NCBI GenBank assembly: GCA_034521465.1
Contig: JAXHMN010000025.1
Location: forward strand, 62,001 to 126,000
Reading direction: 5' to 3'
Source of the DNA: SURF-28 sp034521465
Lineage (GTDB): Bacteria > Bacteroidota > Ignavibacteria > Ignavibacteriales > Melioribacteraceae
Length of the DNA stretch: 64,000 nt
Each line of letters begins with the position of its first letter. Positions within the stretch are counted from its first letter, which is position 1. Both the position numbers and the translations under genes were made by a program. The notes below the pieces were generated by a model, which did not search any database, was not told the DNA's origin, and was given only the letters and a program-made list of their open reading frames with translations. Of the stretch, positions 36,496-45,384 are shown one piece after another.

Positions 36496-36580
36496 TCTAT
36501 ATTTATAGAAATATGTTTCAACCTGATCTTTCCAGTTGAATCGTCAGACTTGACAATGCATGAGAATTAATAATAAACAT

Positions 36581-36614
36581 GACCGACAAATTGTTTTGCA
36601 TGCCGGTTTTTTTT
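36581..36614 (+). terminator. Rho-independent terminator, overlapping second hairpin
   Basis: ACCGACA pairs with TGCCGGT (one mismatch) followed by a run of eight T. The T run itself is part of an overlapping hairpin, CCGGTTTTT against AAAAACCGG (36603-36627), so the two structures are mutually exclusive. Confidence 0.7.
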
Positions 36615-36737
36615 ACAAAAACCGGTATCCGGCATTATATAATTATTAACAATATATTTTTATTTAGCAGTTTGGATAAAGCAATTAAGAAAAATTTCTT
36701 TCAATAACATTTTATTCTTTATAACATAAAGACAATC

Positions 36738-37055
36738 ATGAAAATTCAATTTAATACAAGCAATAATATTAAAGAAAGCAAATACCTTAGAACTTTGTCA
36801 ACTTCAACAATAACGGATGAATTAAGCAGGTTCAGCGATAATATCACACGAGTGGAAATTCATCTTTCAGACGAAGACGGACATAAGAGCGGGCAGAATG
36901 ATAAGCGTTGTTCACTCGAAGCCCGCATAGTAGGCAGACAACCAATTGCTGTGACAAATTATGCTGACACTCATCAACAAGCAATTAATGGAGCAATTGA
37001 AAAGATGAAGTCATCTCTTAATACAATATTCGGACGAAGGGATAATAATTATTAA
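36738..37055 (+). CDS. HPF/RaiA-like ribosome hibernation factor
   Basis: 105 residues, short form of the ribosome-associated inhibitor family. It has the beta-alpha-beta-beta-beta-alpha layout: MKIQFNTSNNI, STITDELSRFSDNITRVEIH (strand with the typical R-VE-HL), LSDEDGHKSGQND, SLEARIVGRQPIAVTN, then the C-terminal helix DTHQQAINGAIEKMKSSLNT. It probably binds the 30S subunit under stress or in stationary phase. It has no dimerisation extension and therefore resembles YfiA more than long HPF. Confidence 0.85.
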   Translation: MKIQFNTSNNIKESKYLRTLSTSTITDELSRFSDNITRVEIHLSDEDGHKSGQNDKRCSLEARIVGRQPIAVTNYADTHQQAINGAIEKMKSSLNTIFGRRDNNY

Positions 37056-37122
37056 TGACAGTAATAAATTGATCGGAGAGGAAATAAATACATTTAAACA
37101 CTTTTTGGTAGTTTACTAAACC

Positions 37123-37160
37123 GGAAGATGTAGTTCCCTTTTCATCCCTTTGCTTTATTG
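37123..37160 (+). promoter_or_regulatory. Conserved 37-bp element, copy 6
   Basis: GGAAGATGTAGTTCCC, TTTTCATCCC, TTTGCTTTATTG. It lies 230 bp before the lipoprotein start at 37390; nothing else is seen in the gap. Confidence 0.8.
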
Positions 37161-37389
37161 TACAATTCATAATTCCTCGATATTATATAATGGCAATAGT
37201 GAAGTCTAATTAAAATACGATTAATAAAATAACCTGACAGATTGCGGAAAGATTACGGAGTAAATACAAAAAATAATTTTAGAAATATTATTGGTTCATC
37301 ACCGGAAAATTGAGATGTATAAATTGTCGAAAGTAGCGAACCATTATTTATTATCATTTTAATCATTATAAACAATGTTGAGGAGAATC

Positions 37390-37836
37390 ATGAAAACGAA
37401 ATATTTTATTGCACTAGTTATCCTGCTGTTCGCGGGATTAGTTTTTACAAGTTGTGAAAACAATCAAAAAAATGTCCAAGATGCTAAAGAAGATGTTAAG
37501 AGCGCAAAACAAGATCTAAGAGATGCCCGAGCAGCTTATGATAAAGAATGGCAGCAATTCAGAACCAAATCTGAATTGAAGATTAATGAAATTCAAAAAG
37601 AAATTGATGATTTTAAGGTTAAACTCCGCACTGCGAGTTCAACAATTAAAAACAAATATGAAAATGAAATCAGCTATCTTGAAGAAAAAAATAGCGAACT
37701 AAAGAAGAGAATAAGCGAATATAATTTTCAGGGAAGAGATAATTGGGAAGCATTCAAACGAGAGTTTAATCATGATCTGGATGCAACTGAAAATACTCTA
37801 AAGGATGTGCTAAACCAAAACAATAACAGAAATTGA
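37390..37836 (+). CDS. sll1863-like stress-response lipoprotein, paralogue
   Basis: 148 residues from the ATG at 37390 (GAGGAG lies 5 bp upstream; an in-frame start at 37375 is less likely). Lipobox LVFTSCENN near residue 21, then a helical coiled coil (VQDAKEDVKSAKQDLRDARA, AYDKEWQQFRTKSELKINEI, LKKRISEYNFQGRDNWEAFK). It aligns along its length with the lipoprotein at 35370. Probably a periplasmic stress protein of unknown mechanism; in the transcript started at element copy 6. Confidence 0.8.
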   Translation: MKTKYFIALVILLFAGLVFTSCENNQKNVQDAKEDVKSAKQDLRDARAAYDKEWQQFRTKSELKINEIQKEIDDFKVKLRTASSTIKNKYENEISYLEEKNSELKKRISEYNFQGRDNWEAFKREFNHDLDATENTLKDVLNQNNNRN

Positions 37837-37867
37837 TTTCTAATTTACGTTACGCAAAATCTTGAAA

Positions 37868-37972
37868 ACAGCCTGTCATTCCCGCATGTTTAAAGCCTGC
37901 CTCGACGGCAGACGGGCGGGAATCTCTCAAATAGATGCCCGATTAAGACTTTCGGGCATGACACATGCGTAA
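37868..37972. repeat. Dispersed repeat with GCAGACGGGCGGGAAT core
   Basis: Contains CTGTCATTCCCGCATG, GCCTGCCTCGACGGCAGA and GGGCGGGAATC, then GATGCCCGATTAAGAC and TTTCGGGCATGACAC. It shares its core, in inverted order, with 34880-35030. Confidence 0.6.
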
Positions 37973-38110
37973 GGTAACTTTCTAAAATTTAGAAACTGTA
38001 ATGATATTTAGTTCTATATCGAAACATTTATAAAATTCATTGAAATAGCATGGTTTGGTTAGTTGTATTAGTTATGACCAATTTAAAAATATAAACGAAA
38101 GGAATTTGTT

Positions 38111-38524
38111 ATGTCACAAAATACTAAAAGTACAAAAGGATATTTCATCGGTTTCTTGGCCGGTGGGGTTATTGGAGCTGCAGTTACCTTATTAACTACA
38201 CCTAAAAGCGGTGCGAATATGAGAAAAGAAATAAAGCAAAAGTCTGATGAATACTTTGATGAAGTGGATAAGTATTTTTCCGAGGCAAAGCAGAATGCCA
38301 ATAAAATGATGGATGAAAGTAGAAGAAAATTTGCAACTATACTACACGATATAAAATCAAAACCGGAAGCTATGTACAAAGATGCTGGAAGAGCTTTTAA
38401 CGATGCAAAAGGAAAAACAATAGAAGTATTTAATTCCGGCAAGGAAAGAGTCGAAACCGAAACCGAAAAATTAACCTCTTCGGTTAAAGCAGGATTAGAA
38501 ACCAATAATGATGAAAAAAAATAA
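38111..38524 (+). CDS. YtxH-like general stress protein
   Basis: 137 residues. The first 35 residues hold a Gly-rich membrane helix with YFIGFLAGGVIGAAVTLLTT followed by PKSGANMRKEIKQKSDEY, the standard YtxH opening. The rest is a long charged helix. The family is induced by general stress in Bacillus and others; its molecular role is unknown. Strong AAAGGAA site before the ATG. The next gene starts 12 bp downstream. Confidence 0.88.
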   Translation: MSQNTKSTKGYFIGFLAGGVIGAAVTLLTTPKSGANMRKEIKQKSDEYFDEVDKYFSEAKQNANKMMDESRRKFATILHDIKSKPEAMYKDAGRAFNDAKGKTIEVFNSGKERVETETEKLTSSVKAGLETNNDEKK

Positions 38525-38536
38525 TAAAATAATAAA

Positions 38537-38920
38537 ATGAACATAACGGATATTTTAACAGTTGTTTTGCTAATATTAGCTTCAGCTCTTTGTATAGCAC
38601 TGATTTACTATAATTTTATGATTGCTAAATCGGTGCGAGCAATGAGCTCAAATTTCGAGAAAATCTCGAACAAGATTAATTCATTCATCGATTCAGCTCA
38701 AGAGATTTCCAAAAAAATTGATGATGTAGCAGATGAAATTGATTCTCAGTTAAAAGTCTCGGGATCGGTTGTTACTGATGTCAGGGAATTTGGAAATAAA
38801 TTGTTAAGTGTAGAATCGAAAATGCGAGATGGTATTGAAGAGACTATTATTCCTTTAGCGAAAAACCTCCGGGCTTTGGGTAAAGGGGTTAGTTCATTCT
38901 GGAAAAACTATAAAAAGTAA
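38537..38920 (+). CDS. DUF948-like membrane protein
   Basis: 127 residues, N-terminal membrane helix (ILTVVLLILASALCIALIYY), then an amphipathic helical region (VRAMSSNFEKISNKINSFID, SAQEISKKIDDVADEID) like DUF948/YtxG proteins, which commonly accompany ytxH. The pair with the gene at 38111 supports this. It probably forms a membrane-bound coiled-coil complex with the YtxH protein. Confidence 0.8.
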   Translation: MNITDILTVVLLILASALCIALIYYNFMIAKSVRAMSSNFEKISNKINSFIDSAQEISKKIDDVADEIDSQLKVSGSVVTDVREFGNKLLSVESKMRDGIEETIIPLAKNLRALGKGVSSFWKNYKK

Positions 38921-39016
38921 AACGACATCCGTCTTTTGTAAATGGATATTTCGTTATTAAATAAATATGAATATGAGTTTTCACATTATTTAATTAATAA
39001 GGTCAGGTAAAAAGTT

Positions 39017-39262
39017 ATGGAAATTATCGGAACACTAGTTATTGGTTTAATTGCCGGTTTCGTTGCAAAATTATTATTGCCGGGTAAAGACCCCGGTGGT
39101 TGTATTATTACTATGTTGCTTGGTGTTGCCGGTGCATTTGTTGCAACTTATCTCGGTCAATTTTTGGGAATTTACGAACCGGGCGACACTGCCGGTTTTA
39201 TCGGCGCTGTAATAGGTGCGATAATTATCTTATTAATATACCGGATGTTTTTGAAGAAATAA
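39017..39262 (+). CDS. GlsB/YeaQ/YmgE family stress membrane protein
   Basis: 81 residues, three membrane helices rich in Gly. Diagnostic stretches are LVIGLIAGFVAKLLLPGKDP, GGCIITMLLGVAGAFVATYL and GFIGAVIGAIIILLIYRM. Also known as the transglycosylase-associated protein family; it is stress-induced in several phyla. It follows the ytxH/DUF948 pair by about 95 bp in the same direction. Confidence 0.9.
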   Translation: MEIIGTLVIGLIAGFVAKLLLPGKDPGGCIITMLLGVAGAFVATYLGQFLGIYEPGDTAGFIGAVIGAIIILLIYRMFLKK

Positions 39263-39310
39263 TAGTTGGAAGTTCGTTAGATATTTTCATTGGCGTAAGT
39301 CACTTATCCA

Positions 39311-39347
39311 GGCGATGTAGTTCATTTTTCATCCCTTTGCTCGATTG
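39311..39347 (+). promoter_or_regulatory. Conserved 37-bp element, copy 7
   Basis: GGCGATGTAGTTC, TTTTTCATCCC, TTTGCTCGATTG. It lies 167 bp before the small membrane protein gene at 39514. Confidence 0.8.
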
Positions 39348-39513
39348 TACAACGCTGAATTACTTCCTAGCATACTAGTAGTAGTTATAAAAACGCTTGT
39401 TGAGATATTATGTTATGAAAAAAATTGGAAATACGAGTAAGTGAAAGACAAAAGAAAAATTTTAATTAGCTAATTCAAAAGATTAATTAACACATCATGA
39501 AAGGAAAATAGTT

Positions 39514-39702
39514 ATGTCACTTATATCATTAGTAATCGTGTTGGTTGTAGTTGGGATTATTCTCTGGTTGATCAACAGGTTCATTCCTATGCAACCTACA
39601 ATCAAGAAAATTCTAAATGCAGTAGTAATTATTATACTAATTCTTTGGTTGCTGGGTGTATTCGGAGTGATTGATAGTCTTGATACTATTCGTATCGGTT
39701 AG
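39514..39702 (+). CDS. Thivi_2564-like small membrane protein, 62 aa
   Basis: Two hydrophobic helices with the order SLISLVIVLVVVGIILWLIN, RFIPMQPTIKKILN and VVIIILILWLLGVFGV. The NRFIPMQPTIKKILNxVV middle segment is the family signature. These are tiny inner-membrane proteins of unknown function found in stress gene clusters. Ribosome site AAAGGAAA. The LysE-type exporter follows 92 bp downstream. Confidence 0.85.
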   Translation: MSLISLVIVLVVVGIILWLINRFIPMQPTIKKILNAVVIIILILWLLGVFGVIDSLDTIRIG

Positions 39703-39794
39703 TAATAACCGATCGCAGTCGCTATTCTGATCTTTGGAAGCCAAAACTTAGAGGGGATTCACTTTGTGAGTGTTAACGGAAAGTATAGAAAATA

Positions 39795-40406
39795 ATGGAC
39801 CTAACTTTTTTTATAAAAGGAATTGTCATTGGTTTTGCAATGGCAATACCTGTTGGGCCAATTGGAATACTATGTATCCGTAAAACACTTACCGAGGGCA
39901 GGATACAGGGACTAGTTATAGGTCTTGGAGCTGCCACGGCAGATTTATTCTATGCATGTATTGCAGCGTTCGGCCTAACGGCTATTTCAGAAACGCTTAA
40001 CAGTCAACGAATATGGATTCGTCTTATCGGCGGAGCACTTCTACTATTTCTCGGAATAAGAATTTTCCGAGCGAAACCCAAAGATCCCAAAATTCAAATT
40101 AACGGCAGCGGCATGTTAAGATCATATCTAACAACTGTTTTTCTTACTCTTACAAATCCGCTGACTATCTTTGCTTTTATAGCGATCTTTGCCGCGTTAG
40201 ATTTAGCAGAGGGACTCGGTTATCTATCAGCATCAATACTTGTTTTGGGGGTTTTTATTGGTTCAACATTATGGTTTGTAATTCTTAGTTCCGGAGTTAC
40301 ATTGTTCAGAAATAAGTTAGACATTACCGGTTTGCGATGGGTCAATAAAATTGCCGGCATTTTGATAATTATTTCCGGAATTATTGCCGTGGGAAGTTTG
40401 CTTTGA
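39795..40406 (+). CDS. LysE/RhtB family exporter
   Basis: 203 residues, six membrane helices. The family start is clear: GIVIGFAMAIPVGPIGILCI (G-x-x-x-P-GP), followed by LVIGLGAATADLFYACIAAF and the C-terminal helices. LysE proteins export amino acids or small basic metabolites; the substrate is unknown. Same strand as the upstream small membrane protein and maybe co-transcribed from element copy 7. Confidence 0.88.
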   Translation: MDLTFFIKGIVIGFAMAIPVGPIGILCIRKTLTEGRIQGLVIGLGAATADLFYACIAAFGLTAISETLNSQRIWIRLIGGALLLFLGIRIFRAKPKDPKIQINGSGMLRSYLTTVFLTLTNPLTIFAFIAIFAALDLAEGLGYLSASILVLGVFIGSTLWFVILSSGVTLFRNKLDITGLRWVNKIAGILIIISGIIAVGSLL

Positions 40407-40579
40407 ATAATCATCCAATAGTACCGTATCTTCTGTAAATATTTCATCACGAACTATTACTTCGCCCACATCTGTCAAAAATACTATTTGCTGCAACAGC
40501 AGAAGTTTATATATAAAATAGCACTTAATAGAGATAACATTTTTCCAAAAGACGCCAACTTTAAAGTTTAAATCGCTGC

Positions 40580-40775
40580 AATATTTTATTGAATCCCTTC
40601 AGGTTCTTTTTCTCTGTGCTTCACATGGTACTATTTATATTTGACTGCTTTGCAAGCATAAAAACTATTTATGTATTTCCACAATTTTTGAAACAACTCC
40701 GAAAGAGTTGAATGTGAATAGAAGAAAAATAGATCAATAGATTAACAACCACGGAGTGGTTGAATAAAAAGGGAA
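40580..40775. repeat. REP-like palindromes, same family as the 14-16 kb array
   Basis: GAATCCCTTCAGGTTC, CAACTCCGAAAGAGTTGAATG with its TGAATAG tail, and CAACCACGGAGTGGTTGAAT. In all, three units that are not protein coding. The 430-bp gap from 40407 holds no gene. Confidence 0.7.
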
Positions 40776-40854
40776 TGGGATAAAGATGAAAGATTATAGA
40801 AATCATATAATTGGAGTAAAGTCAATTTGCTTTGGACAGTAATTCTTTCACACA

Positions 40855-40891
40855 AAAGATGTAGTTCCTTTTTCACACCTTTGTCCGATTG
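40855..40891 (+). promoter_or_regulatory. Conserved 37-bp element, copy 8
   Basis: AAAGATGTAGTTCC, TTTTTCACACC, TTTGTCCGATTG. It lies 153 bp before the diadenylate cyclase gene at 41044. A TATAACTT sequence follows 18-25 bp after the final TTG. Confidence 0.85.
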
Positions 40892-41043
40892 TTTTAACAA
40901 CTCTCTCTATATAACTTCCTCCAAGCTTAGTAGAAAAATCAGTCTGATTTTCACTAAGAGACGTTTGATCGAAAAAAGAAATAAAACCAAACTACTCATA
41001 CTCAAAGAGCATAACAATCATATTTGACTGAAAGAGACGCTGA

Positions 41044-42489
41044 ATGTTCGAAACAATAACTTCATTTTTAGAAAGTATTATTATCAATTTTCGGTTTACG
41101 GATTTTATTGATATTACTATAGTCACAATTGTTTTATACTTCGTTTTCAAGTGGTTCCGTCAACAAACATCCAAAAATATAATTATTGGGATATTCCTTT
41201 TACTTCTTACTTTTATTCTATCTCAAAAATATAACCTCTATCTCACATCTATATTCTATCAGGCAGGATTTACAGTATTATTAGTTGCGTTAGTTCTAAT
41301 TTTTCAACAAGACCTTCGACGTATGTTTGATAAGATTTCGGCATGGAGTTTCAAAAATCCCCGTGCAGTCTTTGAGCAAGTTCCTGAAATAGTTGACGTG
41401 TTGGTTAAAACCATTTCACAATTAGCTAAGGATAAAATTGGTGCGTTAATTATTATTAAAGGACGCGAGCCAATTCATAACCATGTAAGGGGTGGAATTG
41501 AATTAAATGGCAAGATCAGTCTACCGCTTTTGGTTAGTATTTTTCATCACGATACACCAGGGCACGATGGAGCACTAATAATTGAAAACGGTATTGTCAC
41601 CAAGTTTGGTGTTCACCTGCCACTTTCAAGGAATCTACAAGAAGTAGGGCAAAGTGGAACACGGCATACTGCGGGATTAGGTTTAGCCGAACTTTGTGAC
41701 TCGGAAGTTATTATTGTTTCCGAAGAAAGAGGTACAATTACAAATGCAAGCCAGGGTAAACTCGTTCCCGTTGAATCAGCAGTTGATCTTAAAGAAAGAC
41801 TAACACTTTTCTTTAAACAAACCGGTTATTTTGGAACCATTGTTAAAAAGAGAAATCTTGTTACAGGTTACCTCGGTATAAAAGTTTTTGCATTGTTCAC
41901 GGCAATACTTCTTTGGCTTTTATTTGCATTTCGTGTTGAGATAATACAAAAAACTTTCGAAGTACCTATTGAGTATCGAAATATTCCCGATACATTATTG
42001 TTGGACAGTAATCGTCCATCCAAAGCTGAAGTTACTCTTACCGGGCCGGAAAGAAGTTTTGATACTGAAAGTGAGAATATTGTTATTTCTCTAAATATGG
42101 CTAATGTTAAACCGGGTTTACAGGAAGTACTTATTACAAGTAATGATATAAATGAAAGTACAAATATATCGGTTGAACAAATAAATCCGCAAACACTCGA
42201 AATCATTACTTATAAATTAACTCCTGCTATTCTTCCTGTGAGTATTTCAACAATTGGAAAATTAAAAAGTGCACTTCAATTAATCGAATTAATATCTGAA
42301 CCCAAATCAGTTAACGTGCTTATTGTGAAAGAAAAAATCGGTTTAATCGGTAAACTAAAAACCGAATCGCTTGATTTGAATGAAATAAGTGAGAACGGAG
42401 TCTTCAGTCTTGGTCTTATTATTCCGGAGTATGTAAAACTTATTTCTGACGATGAAAAAGTTGTTACAGTCTCTATTAAAGTTAAGTAA
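41044..42489 (+). CDS. CdaA-type diadenylate cyclase fused to YbbR-like region
   Basis: 481 residues. Three N-terminal membrane helices, a DAC domain (about 100-255) that makes c-di-AMP from ATP, with the DGA motif at 175-177 (GHDGALII) and the second motif at 207-209 reading RHT (GTRHTAGLGLAE) where most enzymes have RHR. After KKRNLVTGYLGIKVF comes another membrane helix (LFTAILLWLLFAFRV) and a YbbR/CdaR-like region (about 305-481, KTFEVPIEYRNIP, AEVTLTGPERSF). In Firmicutes CdaA and the YbbR regulator are separate neighbouring genes. Regulation by element copy 8 would link c-di-AMP to the stress response. The changed Arg may lower activity. Confidence 0.88.
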   Translation: MFETITSFLESIIINFRFTDFIDITIVTIVLYFVFKWFRQQTSKNIIIGIFLLLLTFILSQKYNLYLTSIFYQAGFTVLLVALVLIFQQDLRRMFDKISAWSFKNPRAVFEQVPEIVDVLVKTISQLAKDKIGALIIIKGREPIHNHVRGGIELNGKISLPLLVSIFHHDTPGHDGALIIENGIVTKFGVHLPLSRNLQEVGQSGTRHTAGLGLAELCDSEVIIVSEERGTITNASQGKLVPVESAVDLKERLTLFFKQTGYFGTIVKKRNLVTGYLGIKVFALFTAILLWLLFAFRVEIIQKTFEVPIEYRNIPDTLLLDSNRPSKAEVTLTGPERSFDTESENIVISLNMANVKPGLQEVLITSNDINESTNISVEQINPQTLEIITYKLTPAILPVSISTIGKLKSALQLIELISEPKSVNVLIVKEKIGLIGKLKTESLDLNEISENGVFSLGLIIPEYVKLISDDEKVVTVSIKVK

Positions 42490-42608
42490 CCGGTTAGAAT
42501 TATTTTCACCTCCTATTAATTTTAAAGTATGGACACCTCGACTTCCTTATCTAAAACTTATGCGGCACTCTCTTCAAGCACAGGGCTTTTATTTCCTACC
42601 CTATCTTT

Positions 42609-42645
42609 AAAGATGTAGTTCCTTTTTCATACCTTTGCCCGATTG
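42609..42645 (+). promoter_or_regulatory. Conserved 37-bp element, copy 9 (closest to consensus)
   Basis: AAAGATGTAGTTCC, TTTTTCATACC, TTTGCCCGATTG. It lies 149 bp before the M48 peptidase gene. The sequence TAACTTTT at 42666-42673 is 20 bp after the final TTG, a spacing that would suit a Bacteroidota-type -33/-7 promoter. Confidence 0.85.
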
Positions 42646-42793
42646 AATTCACCCCTCTCTATTTATAACTTTTCCTAAGATCAATTGAAACTTCAGTTTG
42701 ATTATCAGTTAGAGACATTTGATAAAAGTATCGCTCTATTATGAATTGAAGTAAGCAATCAATTTATTAATAAATAATTACTGGGGATTAATA

Positions 42794-43600
42794 ATGAAAC
42801 ATATAATTAAGCAGTTATTACCACTCTTTATTTTTTCTTTTGTGATAATATCTTGCAGTACTGTAGCATTAACAGGAAGAAATCAATTAAATATCATTCC
42901 CAGTTCCCAAATGCTCTCGGCAAGCTTCCAGCAGTATGATGAATTTATGCATGCTAATAAATCTAGTTCCGACGCAAGCAACACCAAAATGGTTAAGCGA
43001 GTCGGCTTAAATATTCAGAACGCTGTACAAAGATATTTTGCCGCTAATAATTTGACGGACAAACTTGACGGGTATGCCTGGGAATTTAATTTAATAGAAA
43101 GTCCGGATGTAAATGCATGGTGTATGCCGGGCGGTAAAGTAGTTATTTACACGGGCATGCTTCCGATAACGCAAAACGAAAGTGGTCTTGCGGTTGTAAT
43201 GGGACACGAAATAGCGCATGCTGTTGCCGAGCATGGCAGTGAAAGGATGAGTCAAGTTTTGTTAACTCAATTAGGCGGGATGGCTTTATCCGAAGCGTTG
43301 AGTTCACAACCCCAGCAAACAAGCAATTTGCTGCTCGGGGTATATGGTATAGGTGCACAAGTCGGAATTCTACTCCCTTATAGTAGAACACATGAAAGTG
43401 AAGCTGATAGACTCGGATTGATCTTTATGGCGATGGCAGGATATAATCCAAATGTGGCGGTTAATTTTTGGGAAAGAATGGCAGCCGAAAAACAAGGACA
43501 AGAACCAATCGAATTTTTAAGTACTCATCCATCTGACAGAACAAGAATTCAAGATATCAAAACACATTTGCCCGAAGCGATGAAATTTTTTAAGAAATAA
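42794..43600 (+). CDS. M48 family zinc metalloprotease, lipoprotein
   Basis: 268 residues. Lipobox VIISCSTVA near residue 21, so periplasmic and membrane-anchored. The zinc site HEIAH lies near residue 137 (GLAVVMGHEIAHAVAEHGSE), the third ligand in RTHESEADRLGLIFMAMAGY, and the C-terminal FLSTHPSDRTRIQDI. This is the pattern of the LoiP/YcaL/BepA-like group of M48 proteases that control quality of outer-membrane proteins. It would fit an envelope-stress regulon (element copy 9). Confidence 0.92.
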   Translation: MKHIIKQLLPLFIFSFVIISCSTVALTGRNQLNIIPSSQMLSASFQQYDEFMHANKSSSDASNTKMVKRVGLNIQNAVQRYFAANNLTDKLDGYAWEFNLIESPDVNAWCMPGGKVVIYTGMLPITQNESGLAVVMGHEIAHAVAEHGSERMSQVLLTQLGGMALSEALSSQPQQTSNLLLGVYGIGAQVGILLPYSRTHESEADRLGLIFMAMAGYNPNVAVNFWERMAAEKQGQEPIEFLSTHPSDRTRIQDIKTHLPEAMKFFKK

Positions 43601-43660
43601 AACAAACGATCAACTTGATAAACTAATTTGATCTATTCAATACATAATAAAGGAGCAGTA

Positions 43661-44089
43661 ATGAAAACACGATTCACATTTGGTTTAATCGTAATGTTGT
43701 TTGCCCTATCAATACCTGTTGTTGCTAGCGGTGAAGGCGAACTTCAAAAATACTTCAACAAAACAGCTACTGAAGTGAAAGCAACAGAAGATGCTTCCGA
43801 AAAGCGTGCAATTCTCAATGAATCATTTACGGACATGCTCAAAGTACTAAATAAAGTTCAAAACTCAGGAATGATCTCGGAAGAAGAAAGCAAAGGGGTA
43901 GAAAATTTCAAAACTACTCTACAAGAAAAACAAGACGAGCTTAATGGCACAAACGGCTTCGAACGTGTAACGGATTCGCAGCTTAATAATTTTGCTGATT
44001 ACTCTGTTCAGGATATTGAGCAGGCATCGGTAACCATTAGTCTTGTTGCTCTCGTTTTGATTGCTATTTTACTTGTTCTGATATTATAG
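43661..44089 (+). CDS. Exported protein with C-terminal membrane anchor, 142 aa
   Basis: Signal peptide (FGLIVMLFALSIPVVASG), helical middle (SEKRAILNESFTDMLKVLNK) and a C-terminal hydrophobic helix (VTISLVALVLIAILLVLIL) that would keep it in the membrane. The start at 43661 is chosen for its AAAGGAGC site; an in-frame TTG at 43628 is less likely. Family not recognised. Downstream of the M48 gene in the same direction. Confidence 0.75.
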   Translation: MKTRFTFGLIVMLFALSIPVVASGEGELQKYFNKTATEVKATEDASEKRAILNESFTDMLKVLNKVQNSGMISEEESKGVENFKTTLQEKQDELNGTNGFERVTDSQLNNFADYSVQDIEQASVTISLVALVLIAILLVLIL

Positions 44090-44128
44090 AACAGACTTTT
44101 GCAGAACCATAATTTTAGGCATTTAACT

Positions 44129-45240
44129 ATGCTACACCGCAACAGACAGATAATTAGGGGCGTTACGTATTCTGATTTCATCAATAAATGTATATGTGCT
44201 GCGCTCCTAATTTTTTCAGTTTCGTGCAGCTCCGATTTTTCTATTCAGAATGAAACTCTTCTTACGGAGGAAAGTGAGTACTCGCTTGTATTCATCATTC
44301 ATGGCGATGGGAACTATTTCTATCACGATACGAATGGTAATGAATACAAAGCAGATGAGGTAACTCTAGAAAAAGCAAAAAAAATTGCACAGCAAAATCT
44401 CAATGCCGAAGTTTTTATCTTTCATCAAAAACCCGAACGAAATTTCTTATTATTTTTTCCTCTTAAAGACGGAGAATTCTACTATTACCGGAATGGACAA
44501 CTGCTAGCAAATGAAACGTATTGGCGCGATCAAGAAGTGTCAAACTTTGATTTTGAAGCAGGCATCTATAATAGTTTTAGTGCAAGCAACCAACACGAAA
44601 TGTTAAAAATGTTCCTTTATTTTGGTCATGAGATTCCTGAACTTGGCGGTGTTGGTTATGATGAATCTTATCCTGACCGGGCTTTCAATATCAAACATCT
44701 TGCAAGTGGTTTGAATAGCTTAACAAGTGATTCCACAAAATTTGATCTTATGATACTCTCTACTTGTTTTGGAGGAACACCTTACACAATCAGAACTCTT
44801 ACACCATATGCAAAATATATTATCGCGTCTCCGGAGAATCTTCACTTATCTTATTTTGATCTCGATTTATTGGAGAGATTGGATTTCAATTTACACGACA
44901 GAGATATTCATGCTTTTGCAAAAAGATTTGCGTAACAAGCATTTGATCGGTTAACAAGTGAAGTCCAAACAGAAGTAAGTGTTGCAGTTTATGATGTGAA
45001 TCGTGTACAGAATTTTTAAACTCAGTCCATAATGTTTATGAAAATTCTTTGATTACTTTAAGAGGAGAATCACGAGTTTACCCGGCATCGGTCGAGCATT
45101 GCGATTGTGCCGATATTGCTGAGTACGTATTACCAACGATAACCGACGGAGTTGATCTGTTTTACAGAGCGGCACGTTTCGGGAGATCAAAGCACAAGGA
45201 AAACCACTCAGGATGGCAATGCTGGAGAAAAATCGAATGA
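44129..45240 (+). CDS. Clostripain-like (C11-type) cysteine peptidase lipoprotein, frameshifted
   Basis: Lipobox IFSVSCSSD, then VFIIHGDGNYFYHD. The catalytic His is probably in MFLYFGHEIPELGG (then GYDESYPDRAFNIKHL) and the Cys in LMILSTCFGGTPYTIRTL, followed by YIIASPENLHLSYFD, as in clostripain-like enzymes. The ATG at 44129 is used; a TTG at 44099 also fits. The reading breaks at about 44937, continues as AFDRLTSEVQTEVSVAVYD, breaks again near 45010-45050 and ends ESRVYPASVEHCDCADIAEY...SGWQCWRKIE at 45240. If corrected, the protein has about 370 residues. The function (protein turnover or processing at the envelope) is inferred. Confidence 0.7.
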
Positions 45241-45384
45241 TAAACTTTAGAGCGTAAAGAGACCGGACACACAGACTTATTAGTAATTGTCATTTTACGT
45301 TTAAAATCTATTCCATCTTCATAAACCCGCACTTCTATTCCCTCGACTATATAATTTAACCGAACACAAATAATTTTTCATTTA

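Noticed and set aside
39100..39378. 92-residue Cys/Arg-rich ORF
   Set aside because: It is an out-of-frame reading of the GlsB/YeaQ gene that extends over element copy 7.
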